A DNA stretch of 64,000 bases from Globodera rostochiensis (GCA_018350325.1 JAEVLN010000017.1:1202666-1266665), one strand, 5' to 3'. Counted from the stretch's first letter, positions 9,026 through 22,150 are shown. Notes: generated by a model from the letters alone, not told the origin. A program made the numbers and translations.

Positions 9026-11305
9026 TCAATTCCATTGCGCTTGTAACTGCTTGAAATGCATTTTTGCCTCGTCATTTGGTGAATTTTTCACAATGTTTTG
9101 CCGTCGAAGTTTGCTAACAAATTTGATGAATCGGATGTACACCGCCACGGTGATCAGAGAGTGTAGAACAAGTAGCTGAAATTTAACAAAGACATGAAGA
9201 AAAATCTAAATTAATAACTGAAGCATGAAATATTTTGAAAGATCCCATTAAAAGAGTTATTTAAAAAAAACTTTAAGTTTTCTTTTAATTTTCAAATAAT
9301 TCTTCTTGTATCTTTTTTCCTTTAGCAATATTGTTTTTAATAAACTTAAAAAAAATTGAATTAAAAAGATATTTTAGAAAAAAAGGAACTTGAAATTAAA
9401 GATGTTTTAGAAAAAAAGAAAACGAGTACCTAGCTCCCTTTTGACAGCTATTTGAATTCGATTTTTTTGACACAATTAAAATACCGTATTGGCCATATGG
9501 TAATACGAGACAAAGTCGGCCGGTGAAAGCAATGGCTTATAGGCGCGAAGGATTAGCACGGCGATGTTGTAGACCGGGTAGACCAGCGCGAATAGCAAAT
9601 CAAGCGGAAAAATCAAAAGCATCGACAGCGTATTTTCGTTGATTTGATAGTTCAGACTCAGATTGTACTCAATTGGGTTATTTCTGTAATAATTTTAAAT
9701 TGATTTTAAAAAGGATTAGGTAAATGATTGTTGCGCTAATTTTACTCAATTGGGTTATTTCTGTAATAATTTAAAAAAGGATTAGGTAAATGATTGTTTT
9801 TGGATAAAATTCATACATTTTTTTAAAACTTTTTATTTTCTTTTGGCGGGCCGGGTTTTTTTTTCTAATGCCCGATTTTCATGCCCAAGTCTCGTCGATT
9901 TGCGAAGCCGTTTGTTCAGCAAATAAATGCACCAATCGCACAGTGCCGTCACAATCACCAAAATCATTGTGAAAATCATCGCCAAAAATATGGCATTGGC
10001 GTTGTAAGCGGAGGTCAAATAAACGACGCCTTGGGGGTGGCCAGAGATTGCGGTCGGCAAGCGCAAAGCACACAATGACGACCAGATAAGCCAAAGAGCC
10101 AAGCCACTTAAACACAAATTAGCCAATTTAGCAGAGAGAGCATAGACCAAAATTCTTTAACTGTCTCAATCTTTTTTTTAAAGCACAATTCACATTTAAA
10201 AAAAAATACATTTTAAACACTTTTGGTAAAGCCAGAATTTTCAGGCAAAAAACTTCAAAATAGGCGCTAAAAACCCCCCAAAATAGGCACTAAAAACAGC
10301 AAAATGTGCCTAAATATGCACTAAAAATCCGAACAATTTCTTTTATTTCTACTTCAAAAAATCCAAAAATCAATCCCTGTGCGCGCAATGCAAATACAAA
10401 TTCGGCTTTTCAATTTTGCTTGGACAAAAAATGCAAAAAAATTTTTGCTTTTTATGCTATTTTGAGCACCTATTTTGCATACGAGATTAATATTATCTTG
10501 CATAAAAGTGCTCAAGAGAGGTTAATTTCACAAATTTTAGTACATAATTTATAATAATTAAATTAAACAAATCCAATTAATAATAATTATTCACTTACGA
10601 TGGCACAAATTATTTTGATGATAAGTTGTGGCCCCATTTTCTCATATTTGTGCGCCAAAAAAGTCGCTCGAATCCGCTCAAATGTCACAGCGAAATGAAA
10701 GGACGGATAAGCGACCGAATAAACTTGATAAGGGCCCATGAAGACGGGGACCATCCAAACCGGACTTAGAAGATCGCACGCATTACTGTACGTGTACAAA
10801 AGAATCTGAACATTTTAAAAACGTTCAAAAAAAGTGTTAATTTAGAAAAATAAATATAATATTTAATACATATATTACCCGATATCTCATAAAGTAGACG
10901 AACCAAGCTAATGAATGGATGAAGTAGAGGGCAAGGATGTTGGCAAACAGAAGCTTAAATCCGAATGGGACAAAGTTTACAAGCAAAAACAATAAATTGT
11001 TTAAATTAAATCACAAAAAAAAGACATTTGGACAATTTAAATTTTAATTGTGCCCTCTGAGCTTATAAAGGCAACTTTCGTGCTTTTGAGAGTTGCTTTT
11101 TAACTTTGCTCACCCGTAAATTGCCGTGAATTGCGATGCGATGCTTTCCATAATAACGGAATAATATACAAATTAATATTAATTCAGCGCCCAGCAAAAG
11201 CAGCTGAATGTGCATGACAAAATAATCGGAGCCCAACAACACTTTTTCAATTGTGTCGCAATACGGTTGAAGCAGTTCGGACGATGATTCGTTATTGATG
11301 AGCAT
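9026..11305 (-). CDS. sre-like seven-transmembrane chemoreceptor, possibly frameshifted
   Basis: The minus-strand exons, in transcript order, are 11305 to about 11118, 10953-10879, 10805-10599, 10106 to about 9890, 9683-9485 and 9175-9026. The first starts MLINNESSSELL and ends IHGNLR; the next gives LLFANILALYFIHSLAWF, the classic second membrane segment. Exon 3 carries FERIRATFLAHKYEK, matching the ER-AT-YEK signature of sre receptors. Exon 5 has YNLSLNYQINEN, the sre-type YxLSxRYQxxEN motif, and exon 6 ends EAKMHFKQLQAQWN. In exon 4 the segment WLGSLAYLVVIVCFALADRN and the following YNANAIFLAMIFTMILVIVT lie in different frames, with the shift at a five-G run at 10033-10037. The end of exon 4 has no GT donor; GG|GCATGA fits the phase as a GC donor. 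Chemosensory function is by family. It may be a pseudogene or carry a one-base assembly error. Confidence 0.78.
9671..9790. repeat. tandem duplication covering a splice acceptor of the sre-like gene
   Basis: CAATTGGGTTATTTCTGTAA with flanking AAAAAGGATTAGGTAAATGA occurs at about 9670-9730 and again at about 9748-9795. On the minus strand each copy contains ATTACAG|AAATAACCCAATTGAG, which is the acceptor of exon 5. The upstream copy reads into a stop almost at once, so it is a decoy. Confidence 0.7.
10200..10598. other. intron of the sre-like gene with AAATAGGCACTAAAA repeats
   Basis: This intron contains the motif CAAAATAGGCACTAAAA more than once near 10258-10325. The same motif appears at 27605-27650, so it is probably a fragment of another dispersed repeat. 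No coding sequence was seen. Confidence 0.4.
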
Positions 11306-12803
11306 TTAATTTTATTTGGCAAAACGAATTATTTTTCTATTTAAATTCATTCAACAAATTAATGGAAAAGCATATTTCTGAATCTCCAAGCTTGGAACAT
11401 TTTGGTAAATTATTGAAACGTTTCATCCACATAAAATAAAAATGTAAAAGTTATTTTTCTGTGAGTTACACTAAATGGGTTCAATTTGAGCGAGCAGTTT
11501 ACCCCATTTTCATTTTCCATGCGACATCAAATGCGCAAAAGAATTACTTATAATTATTTATACACATTTTTGTATTTAATAATAATGGCAAATGTTTGGG
11601 CGTAAGGACATTTTATGATGTAAATACGCGGGGGCACCGCGCTGCCAAAAGCATAATGAGGACATACCATAAGAGCGTACCGTTCAAAATTACCGAAATA
11701 TTAAAATCATTTTTAAAACGGACAAATGCTTATAAATGTATGCATTCATAGTTTAGCATATAGTAGTTAAATTTTATTTAAATAATAGTTTTTGTTATAA
11801 TAAAAATAATTGAAAAATCGATTTTGAGTACAAAATATTTGGAAAAAGAGTAAAGCGATTAAATCTTTCTTAAAATGCCGAACGCTGTGTCGCCGCTTAA
11901 TGATACCAAATTTGGCATCTGAAATTGAATTTTTTATTAGTTTATTTAAATTTAAAGTGCATTATATGTAGATATTTCGGAATTTTCAATCGTAGTCTAA
12001 TCTGGGATGTATTCTTTTCCGGACATTTTGGGCCGAAAGTTCGGATTATCGATATTTTTCTGTGTCACACAAAATTTTAAAATAATATTGCTTAAATAGT
12101 TTAATTAAGCATTAATCTAAAGACTTATTTACTCATATGGAACATTTTGCCAATAAAATTTTGTTCGAAATATGTGAAAGCGCATGGCATAGACGCCGCA
12201 GGGGAGAAGGTGAAGAGCGGGGATTTTCAGATGCTCATCCCCCACAAGTCCACTTGCCCCCCCCCCGGCGATCCTCGGACATTCTTTCAACGAGCACGGA
12301 GTTTTGTGTTCATTTCGGCAGTTTAATCCGCCCAAATTGGTCGGTTTGTTTGTCTAAGTAAGCAGTGAATGAGTGAGGGGTGGGCGACGCCGCCCAAATC
12401 GGTCGGATCACTCACAACAAAATCAACCCAAACTTTCACTGTCTTTTGATCATTTTCAACATAAAAAATTATTTATTTTGATCAATAGCAACTAAAAACG
12501 TAAGCATGATAAAGGGTAATACTTAAAAAAAAATTATTCAAGTATATATTTAAAATAGGTAATCCGTTTTTATCAAAATTACATATTAATACAAATTTAT
12601 TTTTTTTTCCAAAAATTATTAAAAAAGAAATACATAAAATTTATTTCTTATTTAATTTAATGAGTAAAATAAAAAATTATAGTAAATACTTTTAAATTAG
12701 TACATGGGACATCAAAAAATATAAGTTGACAGAAATAAAATATTTTTTAAATATTTAAAACATATTAATTTTATATTTGTCAGACAACTTTACCCTAACA
12801 CAA
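11306..12803. other. intergenic region between divergent genes
   Basis: Very AT-rich DNA between the start of the sre-like gene (minus) and the start of the MAM-like gene (plus); it should hold both promoters. A GC-rich patch at 12180-12420 has a C run and GCCGCCCAAATCGGTCGGAT-like sequence, but its ORFs on both strands (12129-12361) show no family features or splice partners. Nothing else was seen. Confidence 0.5.
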
Positions 12804-15800
12804 ATGTGCCAACCAAACCAATATCGTCATCATCCAATTGTCGTCATCCTCCTCCTCCTGCCCCTCACTCTCTTCTTGGCATTTTTGCCGTCGCCCTCCC
12901 GGGCATGCGCCCCGCCCCTTCCCCCACCATTTTTGGCCAATAATTTCCCGAACCCTAACCCAAACATTGCGTCTCGACATTCCGTAAACAGCCGCGCATT
13001 TGGTGAACAAATCCATCTGCCCGAAGATGCAGCAGCCCCAACAGAAGCGCCTCAAAATGGAGTTGGAGGCGGAATCGGTCGGTTGATTAGGTGGACAAAA
13101 GGGATAAAGTCAGGGTGGCCATCTGTCAAACCCAAAAATCAGGAAAAACCTGACAAATAAGGTACTATGGCCACCCTGGATAAAGTATGAAGATCCCTGA
13201 ATTGGATGCTTTTAGAGCCATAATTGCGGATTCCAAAAAATTTGGGAAAAAATCAAAAATTTCCTGAAAGTTTGGAGATGGTCAATGTTGAAAACTTACA
13301 AATTAGGTAGATATATATTTTACTGACAATTTCATTTTCGTATTTTTTCTTCAAAATATTAAAAATTAGTTTTTGTCTTAAACCTTCTCCAATTGGTTCT
13401 CTACATATATAAATAATCTGCAAAACTTCAAAAAAAATGATGGCGTGTGTTTTAATTTGTTTTAATAACATTTCTTCAACAGAGCAACGAGCCAGCACAG
13501 CAAGCGGTCCAGTCCGAGAACCGAAAGAGGCTCGACAAATTGCCATAATTATTACATATATTTTAACAATTATCAATTTTTAGTTATTTTGCTACGATTT
13601 CGACGACAAATGTCGATGGCGCAACATGGAGGGCTTTTTGGTGGACGATTTGGATTGGTACCAGGGCACTGGCTTTCTGGATGAGAACCGTCTGAGGTTG
13701 GTCGGCAGCAAATTTTTCACAAATTTATTCGTCAAAAAATTGTTGTTTTAAGATTAGCCACCGGAACACACGTCAGTCCGGGTGAGAGTGGTGCTTTTTT
13801 GATTTTAAAATTTTATATTCAGATGGATTTTACGGAATTGCGGCAACTGACAAAGTGGAGTTGTCGAATGCCAAAGGCATTTTAGTGAGCGACGTTGTCC
13901 AATGTCAGACGGGCACCGCCGAGCTCCGCTTTATGTATTGGACAAGTCCCGAAGTGAAAATCAGTGAGTTTTAACTAAGGTAGGACGGGACCGGGACTTA
14001 CTATGGTCCCGGTCAAAAAAAACCGGGCTACTGGACAAAAAAAAAGATTGGTAAAAAAACCGGGACCATTATAAGAGGATTTTAAAGGCATTTTGTAAAG
14101 CCCGGACCAAAATTTCAGTACCAGAATTGGAAAAATTGACCATTTCAGTACTGGTCCCGGTCCCGTTCTACTATAGTTTAAACGGAAATTCGTTTATTAG
14201 TCTGCGCGAAACAAACAAAGTTGAGGAAAAAATTGAAGCTTAAAATTTAACCAATTTAAAGCCGTCTGCGTCAAATCAATCCTTCGGCTTTTCCCATACT
14301 TTGATTACTGCTCAAAACCGGTCGAAAACAACGACCCGGGCCCCGCCTACGTAACTTTGCCCGATCTGGGAGGCGAATCACTTCAGGTTGTTATCAAATT
14401 GTCTTTAAAATATAATAATTCTAAATTAATTTAAATAACATTCTTCGTTTTATCCATCCATTATCAGAAATATTTTATTGATACGATCTCAAACACTCGC
14501 CAGATTTTCATCCAAGCGCACAATTTTGTGTTCAACAGTGCCGCCTTGCAGGGCGGATTTGCCATCATTGACAATCTCGAATATTATGGAGAATTTTGTG
14601 ATAGTGCCGACGGTTATCAGCAACAACGTTTTGCCCAGTCAAACGCGGTGCGGAACCGTAATCAATCATATGCAACTGATTTTATATTTAAAAAAAAAGT
14701 CAAAATTTTTATCAATAAAAAAAGAAAATGAAAGAAAAGTTTCAAAAATTTAAGCAGTCAAATTTGTTTCAAAACAATTTGTCGTTTTCCAGGCTCCTTC
14801 CGAGACTGTTTCTCGTCCTGGTCCAATGCCAAAATCTCCGGCATCAGAAAGCAAGGCCGGCAACATTGGGTTGGGAGGGCCCGAATTGGTCTACAACAAT
14901 GTGGTCGGGAACGCACAAAGCGGGGGCTTTTCCTCATTGCTCGATTGGATGCTTTACGGCGGCGGCCGCGGGTTGGGCGACAACGGCACAACAACTGCAA
15001 CAAACAAATTGTTGAGCAACATTTTGCCAAACAATTCGCCTCTTCAAAATGCCATGACGCCAAATTCGTCCCCATTTGAACCAAATTTGAACGCCCTTTT
15101 TCCGACACTTGTGTCATCACAAACAATCGGCACTGCTGGGGATGTTGTGACTCCGCCGACTTTGAAGATTGCTTCTGGGTAAAATTTATGTTTTTCTATG
15201 CTTTTGGACTGATTATATAAACCATAATGACATAAACGGCGTGTTTTAGTCGGTTTTGATACAAAATTTGTTTTATTACTAGGGCCACTAATTATATAAA
15301 CAAAAAATAAAAATTTTAATTTTTTGGTGGCAGAATTTTAGTCGAAAAAAGTCAATTTTTAGGGGTGCATTTTTTGAAAATTTTGAACATCATTTATGGT
15401 ATTTATACGCTGTTCCGAGTGCGGAAAAAATACGGATTTCCATATAATTAGTGGCCCTAATTATTACCCAACTATATCCGTCACTAATTTATCTAGCCAA
15501 ATGCGCGAGTAATTAACTAATTGGGTATTGGGTGACCACCTGTGTATACAAAATTACCTTTTTTTAATTCAATTAGTTCCAATTAATTTCTTATTTGAAT
15601 CAGCGTTCAACAACCATCTTCGGCTTCTTCATCGGCTTTCCGTGCCCTATTGACGTCTTCGCCCGCGGTACAACAATCTAAAAGCCTAACAGAAGCTGAA
15701 AGTGCTCGACCATATCCGGACATTGAAAATCCATTGAATTCGCAAATTTGGCCAAATCCAATGGCCTCACAAAGTGAACCCGCCGCCTCTGTTGAACCGC

Positions 15801-16474
15801 TGCAGGCACTTCGTTCACTTCGCATTGTTCAGCAAAATAAAGGCGAACAGCTGCAACAAATGAGCGCAGAGAATGGACCAGCCGACGAAGACGACGACCA
15901 ATCAAAAGCATTTGCTGGACGACCATTCCCCGGAGGGGATAATGCAGCTCTTCAAAAGGGTTAAATGCCAAAAAAAATATATAGACTTTTTAAGAGTTTT
16001 TTTTTGAGGTTTAAGCTAGTGATTTCCGTGTAATTTCAAAATATTTTAATCCCGAGGATTCCTTATACATACTTATTGAGTTGCTATGAACAGAGCTATC
16101 GTTTTTTATTATTCGAAGGGGGGCCGAAACGGTTGAGCTTACAAATTAGCACCAAAATGCAAATTATATTTGCTTAATCAAAAATCACATTAGTTCTGTC
16201 TATATTTCAAGGTTTGTCTCAACACCAACACCAGCAACAGTTCACTTCCGTTCCTTCTCGCCCACTCAACAGCAGAAGACCGTTGCCCCATTTGGCATTG
16301 CTGAACAAAAGAAAAATGGGCGAAAGGACGGAGGTGGCCGAAAGGGATGAGGAAGAAGAAGAAGAAGAAGGCGGAAGAGGAAGAATGATGAACGGGGACG
16401 AGGACGGACGAGGAGAGGAGGGCGTCACGGAAGAACCGAATTTTGTAGAGAGGGAAGAATGGATTGGCAGATGA
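12804..16474 (+). CDS. secreted protein with a MAM-like domain and low-complexity C-terminus
   Basis: Ten phase-consistent exons: 12804-13077, 13483-13511, 13584-13696, 13751-13779, 13823-13963, 14262-14386, 14468-14647, 14793-15178, 15604-15959, 16212-16474 (about 630 residues). The N-terminus has a signal-type core (HPIVVILLLLPLTLFLAFLP). Exons 3-7 read as one Cys-containing beta-rich domain: CYDFDDKCRWRNMEGFLVDD, LDWYQGTGF, then VVQCQTGTAELRFMYWTSPE, PYFDYCSKP and FNSAALQGGFAIIDNLEYYG. That resembles a MAM domain (CDFE...C.W.N, D..W). The second half is Ser/Pro/Asn-rich linker and ends in a highly acidic/basic low-complexity tail (an EEEEEEEGGRGR stretch). An extracellular role is inferred. 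The short second exon is the weakest part of the model. Intron 5 carries a CCGGGAC-type element (13975-14176). Confidence 0.72.
13975..14176. mobile_element. CCGGGAC-type foldback element, copy 1 (intronic)
   Basis: The left end reads TAAGGTAGGACGGGACCGGG and the right end CTGGTCCCGGTCCCGTTCTA, forming inverted termini. The interior (GGTAAAAAAACCGGGACCAT, then TTTCAGTACCAGAATTGG) is nearly identical in order to the copy at 44052-44274. Degenerate or partial relatives occur at 26653-26806, 30944-31025 and 37978-38034. It has no coding sequence. Confidence 0.72.
15349..15380 (+). repeat. copy of the AAGTCGATTTTTAGGGGTGC module
   Basis: This intronic copy reads AAGTCAATTTTTAGGGGTGC and is surrounded by AT-rich sequence. 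Other copies are at 2491-2544, 7795-7876, 35902-35957 (inverse), 50445-50495 and 61085-61140 (inverse). Confidence 0.6.
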
Positions 16475-17333
16475 GGAGCATGAACAAAAGAGGATGATAT
16501 TGTGGATGGCAATTCGAATAATGATTTTTTGTAAAAAAATGAATTGATTTAATTCGATGATCGTATTTTAATTTGTTTTCATTAAATAATATATTTATTT
16601 ATATGCTTTACTGTTTGTTTTTGGCTCATTATATGTTATATATGGCTACGGTTACACAAAAATCGTCGGACGACGACCAAAACTCTATCCGGCTTTGGAG
16701 TTGCTTAAAAAAAGGCGTTTTTCCCCTAATTTTTTCAACACAGAAGAAAATAATTGAAAAATGTCCACCAATTCAATTAAATTAAATTAATTCGTTTCCC
16801 TCCTCAACGATTTGTTTTTTTATTTTTTTCCGATGACAAATTCTATGAATAGCTTGAATGCTTGACGTTTTGTTGGTATTTCCCATGGAATTGTTATTAA
16901 CCCATCAATCGCTCGTGGGAGCGTAATAAATCATCTTTTTGGCGGTTTCCCGATGAAAAATAGCCGAAGTGCACACGGGTTGACCGACCAGCGATTACAA
17001 AAAACAAAAGTTTAAGCCGGATCGGATCGGATCGGCTGTCAGCAAAAGGATTAATTAGAAATTTTGCGCGCGCGACTTTGTACCCACTCACTCTGAAGTT
17101 CACAACACAATTAGCTGCTAATTTGTAAGTGTTTATGTTTAGTCGCCAAAATCATACATAATAATTAGCTAGGGCTGGGATTTATATGCATTTGCAATTA
17201 AGTTTCAATGAAATTAGCTCAAAAATGGTTACGTTCGTCTTTTTCTTTTTTGACCATTTTGAAAATGCGTATTTTAGCCCTTTTTGACCAAAAATTCTTT
17301 AACAAATTTAATAAAAAAAATTTGTTTCAAAAA
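16475..17333. other. intergenic region
   Basis: AT-rich with no supported gene. GGATCGGATCGGATCGG occurs near 17018-17034, and a one-ended TAGGGC element fragment at 17170-17200 (TAGGGCTGGGATTTATATGC). The promoter of the following MLT-10-like gene should lie at the right end. Confidence 0.5.
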
Positions 17334-20300
17334 ATGGCTGTCAACAAAATGTTGAAAGCTGCTGCTTATTTAATTATGTTTGCATTTTCGGCTGCTGTTG
17401 GACCGTCACCAAAAGTCACGACAATTCAAATGTCCACAGAGGAGGGATTTCGGGTAAATAATGGGGGGGGGGGGAAGGCTAAACAGAAATTGCTAAAAAG
17501 TCTGTACCTTTAAAAAAAGATTCTAACGCTTTCATCTAGGGCATTTTGCGATGGACGGCATATTTTTACTAATTTAGATTTATGAACATTGGACAACCCA
17601 AGCATTTGCCTCGCTGTTGTCAGCTTTTTTGCAAGAAAAGTATTTATTGGCAGCATTTTTAAAATTTAAATTAAAATATTGTAACTTTTTTATTCTGTTT
17701 CTGTCATTTCACGCCCCGCCCTTTTCAAAAAAGATTATTTCCACTTTTTGGCATAACGCGGCTTATTATTAGTAAACTTTAAATTTGTTTATTTTAATTT
17801 ATGACGCAAATTAATCTAAAAAAGTGAAAATATAATTTTTTTTGGAGGGGGGGGGGTAGTGGGGAAAGTATGGGAAAGAGTACCAACAAAAACAAAAACA
17901 AACTCAAGGGCTTTGGCTTTCACTTTTATTTAATTAATTTAGACATACCACCAAACAAATGGATGCCGTGCCGGACCAGTTTACGGAGTGTTATTTTGGC
18001 GCACAAACCGTGCCTTTGATGGCCAAATGCATCGTTCGGTTACTCAACAAAGAATTTGAAATTGAACTTCAGAATGTTAACGATGCCGCGGCTGTTAGCA
18101 TAATTAAGAAGGCGGCAAAATCATCAAGGCTGCAAATTTATGGGGCCAAAAAACAAAAATGGGTCGGACAACTTCGAATGGACAATGAAAACGATAATCG
18201 GCAAAGCATGAAAGAAGAAGGACAAAACGTTCGACGGACTTTCGGTCTTTGTTTTAAATTATTGTAAATAATATATTTTTTAAATTTAAGGTTTTGAAAT
18301 TTTCCACTTTTTAGATTTTTTTAAACCTTTTGGGAAGCCCAGCGGTGCCAACATTCGATACCTGAAAAATTAACGATAATTTGGTTGATAGATTAATCTC
18401 AAAATTGAAAAGGGCTCATTTTTGAAGAAGTTAAAGTTCAGTTACACCCATTTTTGTAAATTTGAATGAAAATTCATTTATTTTCTTAAACTTAATTCAT
18501 AAATAAATATTAATTTAATTTTAGGTCCAAACAAAAAGTTTTATTATTATGCAATGCCAAAGGACGAGTTGAAAGTGCGCAAAAGGGAGGCAATATTTGC
18601 CGAACATCGGCAGCTTTTCAAAAAAACTGATCAACAACATTCAGCGACTGAAGAACGGCATAAAATTGCGATTTTGAAAAGTCGAAAAACGTACAATTTG
18701 CTGGAGGCAAAACGAACTTTTGGACTCAGTCCAATTGGGGGGTTGGCGCGACTTTTGATGAGCGGCGTATTGGGGCGAAAAAACAAAACTCAGACGATAC
18801 CGTAAGAAACAATTAAAAAGTGATTTAAAATCATTAATTCAATGCTTCTTCATTAAATGCTTCTAATTAAGTTGGCAAGAATCTATAACAAAAATACAAG
18901 AGGCAAAAAAGGCGGACAATCAGCTGAGGAGGGATGAGAAACAGTGGCAGGATTTTGCAATGAGACGAATGGTATGAATAAAATTTGGGATCGGACGATC
19001 AAAATTTCGATCGACAAAATTTTACCAAGATTTTGAGTTTAAAGGCGCCAAACCATCGATACTCGATCGAAATCTTGATCGGTTCGCAAGTCCGGTCTTT
19101 ACCCAAAATTCTAAAACCTAAAAATATATACTAAATAAATGAACCTTTTAGCCTATAAAATCAACTGATCTGCATAAGAAATATCGCAAAAAAGCGTTGA
19201 AAGTGAATTCTGTCGATGACACGAGGGGTTACGGTAGCAAAGTCAAAAAACTTGACGACCAAATTGCGCAACTGGTCAACGATGGCATCAAACTCGGCAT
19301 GAGACTAACGCAAAACAACAATTCCACCTCAGCAGTTGACGACACAAACAAACTTGAAGAGCAAATTGAAGATGAACACGAAGAGAACGTCGTGTACGGT
19401 AGTGATGAGAATGATGGATACGGTAACAGCGTAAGACGGTACGGTAGTGATGAGAATGATGGATACGATAACAACGTAAGACGGTACGGTAGTGATGAGA
19501 ATGATGGATACGATAACAACGTAAGACGCGCTGCTGGAGGAGGTCGCCTGATGGACATTTTGTCGCCACGATTTATGAGTGTCACCGAGCGAAAGTCGAG
19601 GGGAAAGGTGTCCTTTTTTAAATTATTTATATTCAATTAACAAGAATTAATTGCATTTGTTGCCATTTATTTGCATTAAAATTAATTTTGCCAAATTCTC
19701 TTTTAAAGCAAATTTCCGTTTTTCTAATTTGATTTTTGCAGGCCAATTTTCTATCGCCATCATTGTTTAGTCTGCACAATAAGGGCACCTGGCTGGAGAG
19801 GAAATTGAGTTTGCCAAATTTGATGAAAGATGGCGCCCCCCAGCAGTTCACTGGTAGGGATCAGAACGAATGGCTAAATTTGATCATGGAAGCGTCCGGA
19901 GTGAATGAACAAGCCGAAACAATTAAGGTCGCTCGTTTGGATTTCTATTCTTGTATCGAGACAAATCTTTTAAATAAAATCACAAATCAACAAAAAAATA
20001 CTTTCATATTAAATTCAGATAAAACAAAAATAAAAAACCCCTAAATAAAAAAAAGAATATTTTATTTTTGTGTGATTTGATCATTTTAACGGACCAAATC
20101 GTTTCCATAACATCCAAATTTTAATTTTTAATTTAAATGGAATTAAAAACATTTTTGTCACAAAAAAGATTTTTAAAATTCTCAAAAATTCATTTAGAAA
20201 ATGTTGTCCACCGACGGATATCGCCAGAAGGACGTGGCCAAAAAGGTCGAGAACCGGTTTAAGCGCGAGTTCAATGGCCTTTATTTGACGAAGGAAAATG

Positions 20301-22150
20301 TTAGAAGATTACCGTAACCCGAAAATTTAATGAATACAGTAATTTGAAAGATGCACGAGTTATATGGCCGGCATGAGCAAAGAAAGGCGGACATATGGGA
20401 GAAGTTGGTTAACAATTTCAGCACACAACAAGTACACATAATGTGCATTATTGTTGAGAAAAACCATAATATGTATATCAAATTTTACGAAACCAATTAA
20501 TATTAACTTTATAATTTAATTTATTAAAATATAAAAAATTGTTAATCCTTTCAAATTCCAAGTGGAACGAAATAAACAGAACCGGCATTGTTTCAATGAA
20601 TGCCAAGCAGCTGCACATGTTTTACGGACCAACGTCGCCGTATAACGATTCTGAAGCTCTCGAACGATTACTGCCAATTGTGAAGAACAGTTCATCAGTG
20701 ATCGAAGTGGGTCAAAAATAGGGCTAGCGGACAAAGCGATTAGGGATCAGTCCTCCAAAAAATGGTCTGCGGGATCATCCCGATTTGGGAGTTTGCAGGC
20801 CCAGACACGTTTTCAAAGCCAGTTTATTTTGAGAATGCACCTGCATCTTGGGTTTGGCCAAACTAAAAAATCAAAAATTAAACAAAGATTCCGAGGGATC
20901 GAAGAATTTTCTGGACGGAATCCCGACCAAATCAATCCGAATTCAATTACAAAAAAGGCTTGGTCTCGAAAACCAAAAGCGCTATATTTAGGCTTATTTA
21001 TGAAATCTTTTTAATTGAAAACAAATTGTTTTTTCGATTTTTCTAACAGTTGATCGAATCCGACATACACAGGCTGTCTGAAATGCGTTCATTTGATCTC
21101 AGAAAAAATGACGTGGTCAGTGTTTTTTACATTAATAGCCGAATGCTTGTTTAATAAACCTTTTATTTTATCATTTTGGCTGTCTCCAAGTGTGTTTAAG
21201 CCGGGCATTTTAAGGCCAAGGTTGACAAAGTCAAAAAGATTATTTATTATAAAATAATTAAACCAACCGCTTTATGATATTTTTAATTAAATTAAATTTC
21301 TTATATAATAAAATGTAAATTTGTAAAAAAATATATATATATATTTTGCAGAACCGGTAATCCGCTCATCCTCTCTCCGCTTGTCTTCTCACCGACCATT
21401 CTGTCCCCGACAATAATGGGGTTTTTATTTAAATAAATTATTTTATTTTATCAGATAAATAATCTTTCATTTTTCCCTATTTGGACCTGCAATTTTGTCA
21501 CCTCGGTTCTTTTCGCCTCCGGTTTGAATATATAATTAATTGTTTTAAGCTTTTATTATATCTCTTAAATTATTTAAATTTTAGATTATGTCGCCTCGCA
21601 TAATGACCCCTCTGGTGCTGTCACCTTTCATTTTCTCCTCCATCATTTTGACACCAATCATCATGCAGCCATTCATTTTGTCGCCAGGTTATTAAAATTA
21701 GTGATCGGACTTGAGGACCGGTCTGATCGAGGAGAGTTCGTTCGAGAATCTCGATTTTTTTTTTAGGATTTTTGAACAGCGTCGTAAGTTAAATTGAATT
21801 AATACTATAAAATAATTTTAAATACTTAAATACTTAAATGAAATGAATTAAGTTATTAAACGAGTGCATAAGCATTTTTGCAGATTCTGAGCCCGTTCAT
21901 AATGAACCCGGTGATAATGTCCTCCCAATTCTTCCACCCGGTGATCCTCTCCCCGCTGGTGATGACCCCGGCCCTTTTGAACCCGACGATGTTGTCGCCC
22001 ATTGTGCTCTCCCCATTTGTGCTAACTCCACAAATATTTTCGCCCAAATTGTTGTCCGGCCTCTTTCTGTCCCCGTACGCCCTCTCCCCCGTGTTGATGT
22101 CCCCCGTTTTCGCGTATTTGGTCATTTTGTCCCCGAGTTGGTTAAGCTGA
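17334..22150 (+). CDS. MLT-10-like moulting-cycle protein with LSP-repeat tail
   Basis: The exons I can place are 17334-17453, 17578-17618, 17943-18244, 18525-18801, 18872-18971, 19152-19607, 19742-19927, 20198-20299, 20351-20431, 20563-20706, 21050-21115, 21201-21220, 21352-21420, then about 21592-21686 and about 21885-22150. The first exon encodes a signal peptide (MLKAAAYLIMFAFSAAVG). The middle is charged and helical. The last exons carry hydrophobic proline repeats (LILSPLVFSPTILSP; IVLSPFVLTPQIFSP; SPYALSPVLMSP), the hallmark of the nematode MLT-10-like (moulting cycle) family. In C. elegans, mlt-10 is expressed with the moult and is linked to cuticle shedding. A 15-residue unit (YGSDENDGYDNNVRR) is repeated three times in exon 6. 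One short stretch around 21440-21525 (ILSPRFFSPP) fits the tail but has no clear acceptor, so the exon structure there is uncertain. Confidence 0.82.
19397..19531 (+). repeat. 45-bp in-frame coding repeat, three copies
   Basis: The unit TACGGTAGTGATGAGAATGA plus continuation is repeated three times in phase inside the MLT-10-like gene. The first copy differs by two residues (GNS for DNN). Confidence 0.9.

Noticed and set aside
12129..12361. Overlapping ORFs on both strands with a C run
   Set aside because: No splice partner, no domain and an AT-rich surround; chance openness is likely.
14758..15126. Minus-strand open frame opposite the MAM-like gene
   Set aside because: It is the shadow of plus exon 14793-15178, which is phase-joined on both sides.
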